From an uncultured Psychrobacillus sp. (GTDB lineage: Bacteria; Bacillota; Bacilli; Bacillales_A; Planococcaceae): DNA of 45,370 nt. Position numbers and translations under genes: made by a program. The stretch lies in the NCBI GenBank assembly GCA_934234185.1, contig CAKQHO010000018.1:1-45370 (forward strand), read 5' to 3'. Positions 23,581 through 31,811 of this stretch are shown here, one piece after another. Under the pieces are notes generated by a model that made no database searches, had not been told where the DNA came from, and saw nothing but the letters and a program-made list of their open reading frames with translations. Position 1 is the first letter of the stretch. Every line of letters starts with the position of its first letter.

Positions 23581-25131
23581 TTATAGTCCTACACGGCCCA
23601 TGCCGTTGATAATTTTATCTAATGTTTCATCGATTACGGTAATCATTCGAGCATTTGCATTGTATGCCTGCTGGAATGTAATCATATTCGTCATTTCCTC
23701 ATCTAACGAGACAGAGCTAACAGAAGCCTTACGCTCACTCACTGCCTGCTGTAGCGTTTGCGAATTGAACGCTAGTCTAATAGCTTGTTGGCCATCTACT
23801 CCTAGCTGTCCAATTAACCCTTCGAAGTAGGTTTGCGCACTAATATCTCCAAGACCTGTAAGTCCCTTCGATTTCATGTTCGCAAGGTTCATCGCTTGCT
23901 TCCCGTTCCCTACCTCTGCTTCTCCAGGAGCAGAACTTGATGCGGCAAGCAGGTTCGGATTATCGATTATTGCTTGAGATACAGCAATTGTTTTTGCTGA
24001 TATTGGTTGCGCAGTATCAAAGAATGCTTGACCAGCTGCACCTTGAAGATCTGTGCCTTCCCCATGCAGCTTATTAAATTCCTCTGCAAAGGATTTCGCC
24101 AGTAAGTCGATTTTAGCCATGATATCCACGTACATACCCTTTTCAGTGCCATCAGCAGCAATATACCCGTAGGAGTTTACAAGTGACTTAAGCTTTCCAA
24201 GGTCGCTCAAGGAATTAATATCTATATCGTCGATTCTCGTTTCTGCTCCACTTGCATCTACACTAACTGTATAGAATCCTGTAACAGCACTTGTCGGTGT
24301 CACCTTATCAGTAGAGCTGTTCCCAGCGTTACGAAGCTGTACAAAATCAGTTCCATCTACTAGCTTAACGGTTGTGCCATCCTTTAGCTTCATCGAAACA
24401 TTGATTGTTCCTTCTGCAATGGCTAATGCATTTCCGCCATTTGGGACTTTATCGATTTCGATTGGAAGATACGTAGATAGCTGATCTAACAGGTTATCTC
24501 GAGCATCGTACAAATCATTTGGCATGTAGCCATTTGGTTCTACTGACTTGATTTGGTCATTTAAATTAGCTAATTGCTCTAGGATAGAGTTTACATCCTT
24601 TAAGCTGATGCCGATTTCTTTCCCTGAGTTCTCTTTTATTTGAGAAATGGAGCTATCCATGTAATTAAAGGAATCAGCTACAGCAATTCCTCGTTGCACT
24701 ACTACCGCACGTGCTCCACCGTTCTCTGGGTTGACACTTAAATCCTGCAGTGATTTCCAAAATTCATTGAGTGACTTAGCTAAGCCATAGTCGGATGGCT
24801 CATTTAAAATATCCTCAACTTGAGCAATAGCAGAGGATCTTGATTCCCAATAGCCTAGCTTGTTCGTTTCTTGACGGAACTGTGTATCAATAAAGCTATC
24901 GCGAATGCGTTGAACAGATTGCGCTTGCACGCCTGTACCGATATATCCTGGTGTTTTAGGCGCAGTTAACCCTGTACCTGGGTAGCCAAGTGTTGCTTCC
25001 ATATTTACTCGCTGACGAGAATAGCCAATCGTATTGGCATTGGAAATATTATGTCCTGTCGTATATAGAGCGGACTGTTGTGTAAAAAGCCCGCGTTTAC
25101 TTGCTTCTAATCCCATAAAAGTGGAGCGCAT
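23581..25131 (-). CDS. flgK: Flagellar hook-associated protein 1
   Basis: The first hook-filament junction protein, 516 residues. The N-terminal rod/hook motif is GLEASKRGLFTQQSALYTTGHNISNANTIGYSRQRV (~7-42) with ANTxGYSRQ. A long central part follows, and the C-terminal Flg_bbr_C-like helix (SVSLDEEMTNMITFQQAYNANARMITVIDETLDKII) matches FlgK/FlgE. It lies between flgN and flgL, spaced 12 and 13 bp, in one operon. Confidence 0.96.
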   Translation of the reverse strand: MRSTFMGLEASKRGLFTQQSALYTTGHNISNANTIGYSRQRVNMEATLGYPGTGLTAPKTPGYIGTGVQAQSVQRIRDSFIDTQFRQETNKLGYWESRSSAIAQVEDILNEPSDYGLAKSLNEFWKSLQDLSVNPENGGARAVVVQRGIAVADSFNYMDSSISQIKENSGKEIGISLKDVNSILEQLANLNDQIKSVEPNGYMPNDLYDARDNLLDQLSTYLPIEIDKVPNGGNALAIAEGTINVSMKLKDGTTVKLVDGTDFVQLRNAGNSSTDKVTPTSAVTGFYTVSVDASGAETRIDDIDINSLSDLGKLKSLVNSYGYIAADGTEKGMYVDIMAKIDLLAKSFAEEFNKLHGEGTDLQGAAGQAFFDTAQPISAKTIAVSQAIIDNPNLLAASSSAPGEAEVGNGKQAMNLANMKSKGLTGLGDISAQTYFEGLIGQLGVDGQQAIRLAFNSQTLQQAVSERKASVSSVSLDEEMTNMITFQQAYNANARMITVIDETLDKIINGMGRVGL

Positions 25132-25143
25132 GGGTTCTCCTCC

Positions 25144-25638
25144 TTAAGCCTGTGAATCGAAGTATGCTTTCCCTTGTGCGGGGCCTTTTACTTCTGATTT
25201 GGAATAATTTATTTGGTCTGGCTTCGGTCTCATAGCTTCTAGCGTCATATTGACAATCTGAAGTGATTGAAGCGTCAGCTTTTGGTTTAATTCGTTTTGC
25301 TGTTTTAACGTTTCTACTGTTAATAAAAGCATATTTCTAGCAGCCTTTAGTGAATCCTTTTCATCTGTAGAACTGGTATGCTCTAATACATGAGCCACAG
25401 TTGGGTTGTCGATCGGAGCAATTCCTTTTGCTCGAAGGTAATCCGTTACCTCAATTTGACGCTGTTGCTCAAGCTGAGAAATTCCAGCTACATGTGCCTG
25501 CTCGTCCTTGAGCAGCTGGTTAAGACTATCCATGTCCCCAACTTTAATCGCTTCTGTTTTTTTATATGCAACCTCTAATAAGCTCCTATGAAGCATATCT
25601 AGTTTCTCTAAGGCTAGCAAAATATTGTTTACGGACAT
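25144..25638 (-). CDS. flgN: FlgN-type export chaperone
   Basis: A 164-residue coiled-coil protein (B. subtilis YvyG). The leading helix MSVNNILLALEKLDMLHRSLLEVAYKKTEAI and a heptad-rich second half (TLKQQNELNQKLTLQSLQIVNMTLEAM) are typical of FlgN, which delivers FlgK and FlgL to the export gate. It lies between flgM and flgK, 12 bp from each. Confidence 0.9.
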   Translation of the reverse strand: MSVNNILLALEKLDMLHRSLLEVAYKKTEAIKVGDMDSLNQLLKDEQAHVAGISQLEQQRQIEVTDYLRAKGIAPIDNPTVAHVLEHTSSTDEKDSLKAARNMLLLTVETLKQQNELNQKLTLQSLQIVNMTLEAMRPKPDQINYSKSEVKGPAQGKAYFDSQA

Positions 25639-25650
25639 GTCGACTCTCCT

Positions 25651-25911
25651 TTACAGCTTATAGTACTTCAAAATGTTTGCTGCAAGCTGCTGTGCATCTA
25701 CCTTATAGGTCCCTGCATCGATTTGAGCCTTCAAGGATGCTACTCTCTCTGCTTGCTCTACCTCTACAGGAGATTTAGATTGCATGCTTTTGGCCGCAGA
25801 TGATATTTCCAGCTGATCAGCAGCCGGCTTCATCGTGTTGTTCACTTTTTCTGCTTGCTGCTGGCGTTTATATGGATTGACTTGATTGACTCCTACATTT
25901 GTAATCTTCAT
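25651..25911 (-). CDS. flgM: Anti-sigma-D factor FlgM
   Basis: An 86-residue, largely disordered protein. The N-terminus is MKITNVGVNQVNPYKRQQQ, and the SigD-binding C-terminal half contains VASLKAQIDAGTYKVDAQQLAANIL. It keeps SigD inactive until hook completion. An AGGAGAGG site precedes the ATG. It lies between yvyF and flgN in the SigD-driven operon, which gives negative feedback on SigD. Confidence 0.95.
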   Translation of the reverse strand: MKITNVGVNQVNPYKRQQQAEKVNNTMKPAADQLEISSAAKSMQSKSPVEVEQAERVASLKAQIDAGTYKVDAQQLAANILKYYKL

Positions 25912-25985
25912 AAACGAACCTCTCCTTCCCTATTCAAGTATCTAACATATATTTCGGCTTTTATTGCCATTAGTTTAATGTTTTT

Positions 25986-26393
25986 TTATCTTTGGTCCTT
26001 ATAATAAGTACCTTCCTGCTGGTTAACTTTTTCTCTAAATTCCTTGGCAGCCTCAAATTGACGAAGACCCGACTTCAGCTCTTCGGTGCAATTTACACAA
26101 AGCTTGCCTACATTTGTAAGCTTACCACAATTATCACATGGGTAGCCAAGGTTAGGGAACATCGCTGGCTGCAGTCTTCCTTTGCGCACCCATTTATATA
26201 GCAGTGCCTCTTCTACTCCTGTAACCTCTACAATTCGTTCTACTGTTGCAGCGCGATTTTCTCTTTTACGTAGGAAACGATATACCGTTTCATACATTTT
26301 TTCTTCATTCATCGCACAAGTATTACAGATTTCTCGAAGTCCTGTAAAATTAAAAAAATCTCCGCATGACGGACAATTCCTCAGCTCTCCCAT
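25986..26393 (-). CDS. yvyF: YvyF / TIGR03826 flagellar-operon protein
   Basis: A 135-residue cytoplasmic protein with two zinc-ribbon-like pairs: CPSC...CNTC near 8-22 and CDNC...CVNC near 84-99. Between them is a helix-turn-helix-like stretch (ATVERIVEVTGVEEALLYKWVRKGRL, ~49-74). It is always found next to flgM in Bacillales. A regulatory role is suspected but unproven. It is the first gene after the perfect SigD -10 at 26429-26436. Confidence 0.92.
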   Translation of the reverse strand: MGELRNCPSCGDFFNFTGLREICNTCAMNEEKMYETVYRFLRKRENRAATVERIVEVTGVEEALLYKWVRKGRLQPAMFPNLGYPCDNCGKLTNVGKLCVNCTEELKSGLRQFEAAKEFREKVNQQEGTYYKDQR

Positions 26394-26428
26394 GATGTTT
26401 ACCCCCCGATTTTGTTCACTTAACCATT

Positions 26429-26454
26429 ATATCGGCAGATTATCCCTTTATTAA
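26429..26454 (-). promoter_or_regulatory. SigD promoter of yvyF-flgM-flgNKL operon
   Basis: The minus strand has TTAA (26451-26454), 14 bp, then a perfect GCCGATAT (26429-26436). The -35 lies inside the last codons of comFC. This matches the B. subtilis arrangement, where flgM has a SigD promoter downstream of comF. Confidence 0.85.
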
Positions 26455-27054
26455 AGTAAGCGCATGGACCTTTCTAGCCCCCGCCTCCTTTAGGGCTTTT
26501 GCAGCATGATGCAGCGTGGTGCCTGTAGTATAAATATCATCAAACAACAGGTAATCCTTCTTCTCTACTTGTCCTATTGCTTCAAATAAAGGACTCGCAC
26601 TCAACCGCTCCTTGCGAGATTTCCTCCCCTGCTCCCCTTTCTCAAGCTTTGTTAATAAATTGCTATAAGTGAGTCCCTCTAGCAGCAGCTCGATAGGAGA
26701 AAATGTCCTGATTCTCTGTTTTTCCGGATGCATCGGAATAGGCACGAGCGTTACTTCTGTAAAGAGGCTTGCTTTTATTTCCCCAGCAAAAACTGTGTGT
26801 AGCGCTACATCTTGCAGGAATTTATATTGATGCAAATAATCCTTCATAGGATCGTTATACGTATAAAGCGCTGTCGCTGAATCCAGTGCTCCCTCGTAGA
26901 TCGTTCCTTGGAAATCCTGAAAATCAATGCTGCCTTCAAATCGCTCGAACTTTTCCTGACAGCGGGCGCAGACAACTGCTTCCTCCTCATATAAAAATAG
27001 TCTTCGCCAAGAAGCCCTTATTTGAAAGGACTTATCACAAAGTAAGCAGATCAT
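26440..27054 (-). CDS. comFC: ComF family phosphoribosyltransferase-like protein
   Basis: A 204-residue competence protein. N-terminal zinc ligands are Cys3/Cys6 and Cys29/Cys32 (MICLLC...VCARC), followed by a type I phosphoribosyltransferase fold with the PRPP-loop motif LLFDDIYTTGTTLHHAA (~168-184). In transformation it works with the ComFA helicase to bring single-stranded DNA into the cytosol. The ATG overlaps the comFA stop by 4 bp. No comFB lies between them, unlike B. subtilis. The 3' end carries the flgM-operon SigD -35. Confidence 0.94.
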   Translation of the reverse strand: MICLLCDKSFQIRASWRRLFLYEEEAVVCARCQEKFERFEGSIDFQDFQGTIYEGALDSATALYTYNDPMKDYLHQYKFLQDVALHTVFAGEIKASLFTEVTLVPIPMHPEKQRIRTFSPIELLLEGLTYSNLLTKLEKGEQGRKSRKERLSASPLFEAIGQVEKKDYLLFDDIYTTGTTLHHAAKALKEAGARKVHALTLIKG

Positions 27055-28379
27055 TCCTTATTCCACCCTTCGATGGAATGTTTCGCCTCATCCATGGCCA
27101 GGGTGATTCCATGATGAAAAAATACAATGTCGCCGTCCGGGAATTTACTTGAACGACCGACTCGTCCACTTATTTGGATTAGGGCACTGGCTGTAAAAAT
27201 AGCCTGCTCTGCTCCTACCACCGCAACATGTACGTTTTCGATAGTAATCCCTCTTTCCAGAATGGTCGTGGTCAAAAGACCTGGAATTTCCTTGGCCCTC
27301 AGCTTTAATACAAGCTCTTTTCGATGAGTATGCTCAGCATGAACCCTCGGAAGATTGCCCGGGAAATTTTCAAGCATTTCTATAGTAGGTAGAAAAACGA
27401 GGAAGGGGATTTGCTTTTTCAGCTTTTCATCTATCCATTGCTGCAACTTGAATGGGATAACCCCCTTTTTCAATTGCTTGGAATAACCCCATAGGCTATC
27501 AAACCTTGGTGTGGGTAAGGGAAACCCATGATATCGTTTGGACAGAAAAGAATGATGGACAGTATGAAGGGACTTCGTCGGAGTGGCTGTTACATAGTGG
27601 ATAGCTGCAGCTGGCTTTGCTGCTTTTTGAACGGCAGCTTGGAGGGTTTCGTCGGCATAATAAGGGAACGCATCGGCTTCATCGACAAAGATGACATCGA
27701 AGGCTTCTTCAAAGCGATAGAGCTGATGAGTGGTTGCAAGCACAAGCTCAGCAAAGCCCTCCCTCTCTGGTGCCCCGCCGTATAATGCGTGAATCGTAGT
27801 TTTAGGGAAAACTTTTTGGAATCGAGGAAACAGCTCTAGGATCACATCCGTCCTGGGAGCGGCCACGCATACTCGCTTGCCTTCTTGCAAGGAAGCGAAG
27901 ATAGCTGAAAATAGGAGCTCTGTTTTTCCTGCTCCGCAAACAGCGTGCAGAAGATGTGACTGATTCGCTTGGACACTGGCTAGCAATTCATCGCTTGCCT
28001 TTTGTTGAAGAGGGGTAAGGGTGCCTTGCCAGTCCATCACATGATTGTTCGCGCCGCGAGCATGCTCCTTGCTCCAAAGGAGTAATTCCGTACAACTGCT
28101 CACCCGCCCCATGCGAATGCAATGGCGACAATAAATACAGGTTTGATTGCAGCGAGAACAGGGAAATGAATAAAAGTGATTGGGGTTAGTAGTAAGACAT
28201 CGGTTACAGACTTGCTTCTTTAATTTCCAATGAAAAAAAGCTTTGGTGAATGTACCGATGCCGGGTTTGAGGGTTATGTGGCCGCTTGCAATGTGTGCAT
28301 CGATGACTTCGCGAGGGAATGGTATGTGTTCACGAAGCCAAATTCGGCCGGTAAGAAATTGTTGCAGGTTTTCGTTCAT
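27051..28379 (-). CDS. comFA: DNA-uptake helicase ComFA
   Basis: A 442-residue DEAD-box motor for transforming DNA. A zinc-binding region has cysteines at 58, 61, 74, 77, 81, 84, 87 and 96. Walker A is AVCGAGKT (146-153) and the Walker B/DEAD box is VDEAD (232-236). A TATPT motif III follows, and motif VI is QISGRVGRSSKFPDGD. It acts at the inner face of the membrane with ComFC. AAAGGATG precedes the ATG. It lies 24 bp after the degV-family gene with no terminator, so cotranscription is possible. I see no convincing ComK box in that short gap. Confidence 0.96.
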   Translation of the reverse strand: MNENLQQFLTGRIWLREHIPFPREVIDAHIASGHITLKPGIGTFTKAFFHWKLKKQVCNRCLTTNPNHFYSFPCSRCNQTCIYCRHCIRMGRVSSCTELLLWSKEHARGANNHVMDWQGTLTPLQQKASDELLASVQANQSHLLHAVCGAGKTELLFSAIFASLQEGKRVCVAAPRTDVILELFPRFQKVFPKTTIHALYGGAPEREGFAELVLATTHQLYRFEEAFDVIFVDEADAFPYYADETLQAAVQKAAKPAAAIHYVTATPTKSLHTVHHSFLSKRYHGFPLPTPRFDSLWGYSKQLKKGVIPFKLQQWIDEKLKKQIPFLVFLPTIEMLENFPGNLPRVHAEHTHRKELVLKLRAKEIPGLLTTTILERGITIENVHVAVVGAEQAIFTASALIQISGRVGRSSKFPDGDIVFFHHGITLAMDEAKHSIEGWNKE

Positions 28380-28403
28380 TAAGACATCATCCTTTTGTAT
28401 GGG

Positions 28404-29249
28404 CTAGTCGATTTTCGTCCAACCTAGTCCCATCGAGCCTTCACCAAGGTGTGTCCCAATTACTGGGCCAAAGTAGCTGATGATGAATTCTACGTTCGGC
28501 ATGGTAGCAGCAAGCTCGTCTCTCCATGCAAATGCTTCGTTTTCGTTGTTTGCATGAATGATGGTTGCTTGTATTTTGTTTGCCTTGTCCGCATCTTCTT
28601 GAAGCATGTCAGATATACGCTTCATCGCTTTTTTGCGTGTGCGAACCTTTTCAAATGGCACGATGACTTTGTTTTCAAAATGCAGGATAGGCTTGACTTG
28701 CAGCATAGATCCGATTATTCTTTCAAAGCCGTTCAGGCGGCCACCGCGATGTAGATGGTCTAGGTTGTCTACCATGAAATAAGCACGCATACCTTTCTTC
28801 ATCTTGTTCAGCTCTTCTATGATTCTATCTGGATGTTCGCCATTCTGTGCCATTTCTGCTGCACGCATAACGTAGAAGCCTTGTACCATACAAGAGATCT
28901 CTGTATCGAATGTGTAGACATCTAGATTGTCTATCATTCCGCCAGCTTGTTCTGCTCCAGCTAGGGTCCCACTGATTCCACTCGATAGGTGGACGGAAAT
29001 TACTGCATCGTATTCCTTCGAAAGCTCTTCAAACGTACTTACAAAATCCCCTAATGCGGGCTGAGAGGTTTTTGGCAATGCACGTTCATTACGAATCTTT
29101 TCATAAAACTCATTAGCGTCGATGTCAACCTCTTCTTGATAAGTCTCATTTCCAATAACCACACTTAGCGGTACCATGCGGATATTCAGGCGTTTTCGTA
29201 GGTCTAAAGGTATATAAGCCGTACTATCAGTTACAACTACCGTTTTCAT
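28404..29249 (-). CDS. DegV family fatty-acid-binding protein
   Basis: A 281-residue two-domain DegV protein. The N-terminal domain starts MKTVVVTDSTAYIPLDL and carries VSVHLSSGISGTLAGAEQAG (~90-109). The C-terminal domain has LDHLHRGGRLNGFERIIGSMLQVKPIL. DegV proteins (the FakB type) hold a fatty acid and present it to the FakA kinase; no fakA is in the window. I choose the ATG at 29249. The GTG at 29261 is one base from the AGAAGGAG ribosome site. It lies directly upstream of comFA, as yviA does in B. subtilis. Confidence 0.9.
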   Translation of the reverse strand: MKTVVVTDSTAYIPLDLRKRLNIRMVPLSVVIGNETYQEEVDIDANEFYEKIRNERALPKTSQPALGDFVSTFEELSKEYDAVISVHLSSGISGTLAGAEQAGGMIDNLDVYTFDTEISCMVQGFYVMRAAEMAQNGEHPDRIIEELNKMKKGMRAYFMVDNLDHLHRGGRLNGFERIIGSMLQVKPILHFENKVIVPFEKVRTRKKAMKRISDMLQEDADKANKIQATIIHANNENEAFAWRDELAATMPNVEFIISYFGPVIGTHLGEGSMGLGWTKID

Positions 29250-29306
29250 GTAATAAATCACACTCCTTCTATTAGTTTACTTAATTCTGTAAAGAAAGGA
29301 AAGCAT

Positions 29307-29347
29307 AAAAAGACCCCAAACATGATATTTATCATATATGCTGGGGT
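29307..29347 (-). terminator. Terminator of lipoprotein gene
   Basis: The minus strand has outer stem ACCCCA/TGGGGT and inner ATGATA/TATCAT pairing (29313-29347), followed by CTTTTT. Confidence 0.8.
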
Positions 29348-29355
29348 GACATTTA

Positions 29356-29922
29356 TTATTCAGCTGTTTCTCCTATATAGTAGACACTTGTTACTACCCA
29401 TTTACCCTCTTCTTTTTTGAAGACAGTCACCTGGCGGCCTTTGCGATCCAGCTTCGTTCCAGATTCAGGTTGGCTCAAGGAAATGTCAAGGTTAGCGTAT
29501 ACCTGAGCTTCCTTGTCCTCGTATTTAATGATGGTTACATCATTGGCAGTGCGTATGGTGTTGTAATCTTCAAATGCCTGCTTCACTACCTCTTTTTCCT
29601 GAGCATAGTCGAATCCCTCTGGATTTTTGGAAATTACCCCAAGGTAGCCGTCTAGATCCTCTTCATTAAATGCATGGATATATTGATTGAAGGAACCGAG
29701 TATTGCTTCTTTTTCGTTTGCTGGAACATTGGTAGCTTCCTCAATATCCCCCCCGGCCATTTCGAATCCTATATTGGATTTATCCACGACCCCGTGATCC
29801 GTAACAGATTGAGCATCGGTTGGAGCATTGTCATTGGCAGATCCTGAGTTTTGCACTTCTTCGTTATCACTACAAGCAGCTAAAATTAATAGGGCAGCTG
29901 CGAGAATTATTATTTTTTTCAT
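29356..29922 (-). CDS. Lipoprotein with NTF2-like domain
   Basis: A 188-residue exported lipoprotein. MKKIIILAAALLILAACS has a clear lipobox with lipidated Cys17. A low-complexity Asn/Asp/Ser-rich linker follows (~18-45). The C-terminal part (ANEKEAILGSFNQYIHAFNEEDLDGYLGVI to VVTSVYYIGE) resembles the NTF2/SnoaL fold of DUF4440-like proteins. Its function is unknown. The start at MKKII (29922) has AGGAGG 11 nt upstream. The 12-residue upstream extension has no ribosome site. Confidence 0.85.
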   Translation of the reverse strand: MKKIIILAAALLILAACSDNEEVQNSGSANDNAPTDAQSVTDHGVVDKSNIGFEMAGGDIEEATNVPANEKEAILGSFNQYIHAFNEEDLDGYLGVISKNPEGFDYAQEKEVVKQAFEDYNTIRTANDVTIIKYEDKEAQVYANLDISLSQPESGTKLDRKGRQVTVFKKEEGKWVVTSVYYIGETAE

Positions 29923-30059
29923 TGGCGAAAATACCTCCTGCTGTACGTATTTTGTCATAGTTAGGACGAAAACTCAATCATAAGGTTTCTTAATAATTGA
30001 TAATGCAATATTCTGACGGTTAGAGTAAGATAATAGATAAAAAAGAAAGGGGATGAAAT

Positions 30060-30965
30060 ATGAGTTTATTAAAGAGATTAGCTCCCGAACACGAAAAATT
30101 TACTTGGATTGAAGAAGACTTTAGACGAAGAGATTCTGGGAGTCGGGGAGAGGAACGGTTGATCAAGAAGTTAGAGGAGCTTCGGTTAGATCACGGCTTT
30201 CGTGTATTGCCAAATGTAGAGTTACGAATGGAGAATTGGACAGTACAGATTGATTGTTTAGTGTTGACGGATAGATGTTGTATCGTGCTGGAATCAAAGA
30301 ATATTAGTGGGGAGCTGTATTTTAAAGAAAACGTAGAAGATTTTTATAAAGTCGTTGACGGTGAAGAGCTCAGTTACCCAAACCCCTATTTTCAATTAAT
30401 GAAGCATCTTCGTTTTATGAAAGAATTATTAAAGAAGGATTTCCCCTCTTTGAAAGTAACTGGTGCCGTCGTCATTACCTCCAAAAATAGTAGAATCCGC
30501 GAAAAACCCTCTTACTACCCTATCTTTAAATTAGAAGCAATTGTCGAGAAACTTTATCAGATGTATGATAGCTCTCCTGCTGAACCACTGTCCTCAAGGC
30601 CGCTGGGGAAAATAGAGAATCTTCTCCTTAAAATAAGAGCGCCCTATAAACAACCCCCTCTTTGCGAGTATTATCGAATACAACCAAGCGAATTGATACC
30701 AGGAGTCGAATGTCCGAATTGTGGGGTTATAGGAATGAAGAGAGAAGGAAAAACTTGGACTTGTCCCTCCTGCCAAAGCAAATGTAAGAAGGCACACGAA
30801 AAAACAGTTGAAGATTATTTCAATCTTATCAAAGCACAAATAACTAATAAAGACTTCCGTCATTTTACTAAAATAAAATCGCCACACGTAGCCTCTCGAC
30901 TGCTACAAAATATGAACTTAAGAATGCATCGAGCTGGCCCACAAACTTATTATACGAGGGATTAG
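30060..30965 (+). CDS. NERD-domain nuclease-like protein with C-terminal zinc ribbon
   Basis: A 301-residue cytoplasmic protein. The N-terminal NERD domain (~27-140) keeps the PD-(D/E)xK-type residues: Glu31 (GSRGEER), Asp65 (VQIDCLVL), and Glu78/Lys80 (IVLESKNISG). A helical middle is followed by a zinc ribbon with Cys218/221 and Cys235/238 (CPNC...CPSC). NERD proteins are thought to be DNA-processing nucleases, but physiological roles are unclear. AAAGGGG precedes the ATG. It is a lone plus-strand gene with no terminator, and the long repeat array begins 6 bp after its stop. Confidence 0.88.
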   Translation: MSLLKRLAPEHEKFTWIEEDFRRRDSGSRGEERLIKKLEELRLDHGFRVLPNVELRMENWTVQIDCLVLTDRCCIVLESKNISGELYFKENVEDFYKVVDGEELSYPNPYFQLMKHLRFMKELLKKDFPSLKVTGAVVITSKNSRIREKPSYYPIFKLEAIVEKLYQMYDSSPAEPLSSRPLGKIENLLLKIRAPYKQPPLCEYYRIQPSELIPGVECPNCGVIGMKREGKTWTCPSCQSKCKKAHEKTVEDYFNLIKAQITNKDFRHFTKIKSPHVASRLLQNMNLRMHRAGPQTYYTRD

Positions 30966-30970
30966 CGGGT

Positions 30971-31732
30971 GGGTTGATACCTACTAGATTTTCTATTTCC
31001 GCTTGATACTAGTAGTTTTTCGATTGATACACACTCGTTTTCGCTCGATAACCCCGGTTTTTCGATTGATACACACTCTTTTTCGCTCGATGACCGTCTC
31101 TTTTCGATTGATACCCTCTAGATTTTCTATTTCCGCTCGATTCTAGTACTTTTCCGATCGATAGCACCGACGTATCGATTGATACACACTACTTTTCGCT
31201 CGATAACCGTCTCTTTTCGATTGATACCCTCTATATTTTCTATTTCCGCTCGATACTAGTAGTTTTCCGCTCGATAGCACCGGTTTTTCGATTGATAGAC
31301 ACTCTTTTTCGCTAGATAACTGCCTCTTTTCGATTGATTCCCACTAGATTTTCTACTTCCGCTCGATACTAGTGGTTTTTCGATCGATAGCACCGGTTTT
31401 TCGATTGATACACACTCTTTTTCGCTCGATAACCGTCTCTTTTCGATTGATTCCCACTAGATTTTCTATTTCCGCTCGATACCAGTGGTTTTCCGCTCGA
31501 TAGCACCGGTTTTTCGATTGATAGACACTCTTTTTCGCTAGATAACCTTCTCTTTTCGATTGATACACACTCTTTTTCGATCGATAACTCTCTCTTTTCG
31601 ATTGATACCCCCTATACTTTCTATTTCCGCTCGTTACTAGTGGTTTTCCGCTCGATAGCCCCGATTTTCCGATTGATACACACTCTTTTTCGCTCGATGA
31701 CTCTCTCTTTTCGACTGATTATCGCTCGACTC
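30971..31732 (+). repeat. Higher-order tandem array of 34 units, 21-bp register with 29-bp insert units
   Basis: Thirty-four direct units each begin with a 9-base core. CGATTGATA occurs in 11 and CGCTCGATA in 9; the rest are one- to three-base variants. Unit starts run 30971, 31000, 31021, 31042 and so on to 31712. Every step is 21 bp, except the unit type containing TTTCTAT, which is always 29 bp (starts 30971, 31105, 31218, 31331, 31444, 31599). Five unit types recur in a fixed order as a 113-bp super-repeat, with changes only by whole units. No indel occurs. It lies between the NERD and degU stop codons. Because 113 is not a multiple of 3 and all frames are closed repeatedly, it is not coding. 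Confidence 0.95.
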
Positions 31733-31768
31733 CAATAAATGTCAGCACTTTTTAATTCACCCCAAACT

Positions 31769-31794
31769 AAAAACCCCTCACAAAATGTGAGGGG
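31769..31794 (-). terminator. degU terminator
   Basis: The minus strand has CCCCTCACA-TTT-TGTGAGGGG (31774-31794), a 9-bp stem, followed by five T (31769-31773). Confidence 0.92.
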
Positions 31795-31811
31795 GCCTAC
31801 TTATTCACTAA

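Noticed and set aside
31353..31568. 71-residue minus-strand ORF with repeated INRK/IERK/YQSK heptads
   Set aside because: It is a by-product of 21-bp units reading as 7-codon repeats. The 29-bp units shift frame every 113 bp, and there is no ribosome site.
30971..31732. CRISPR array
   Set aside because: The core is only 9 bp and spacer types recur in fixed order with substitutions. There are no unique spacers, no palindromic repeat and no cas genes nearby.
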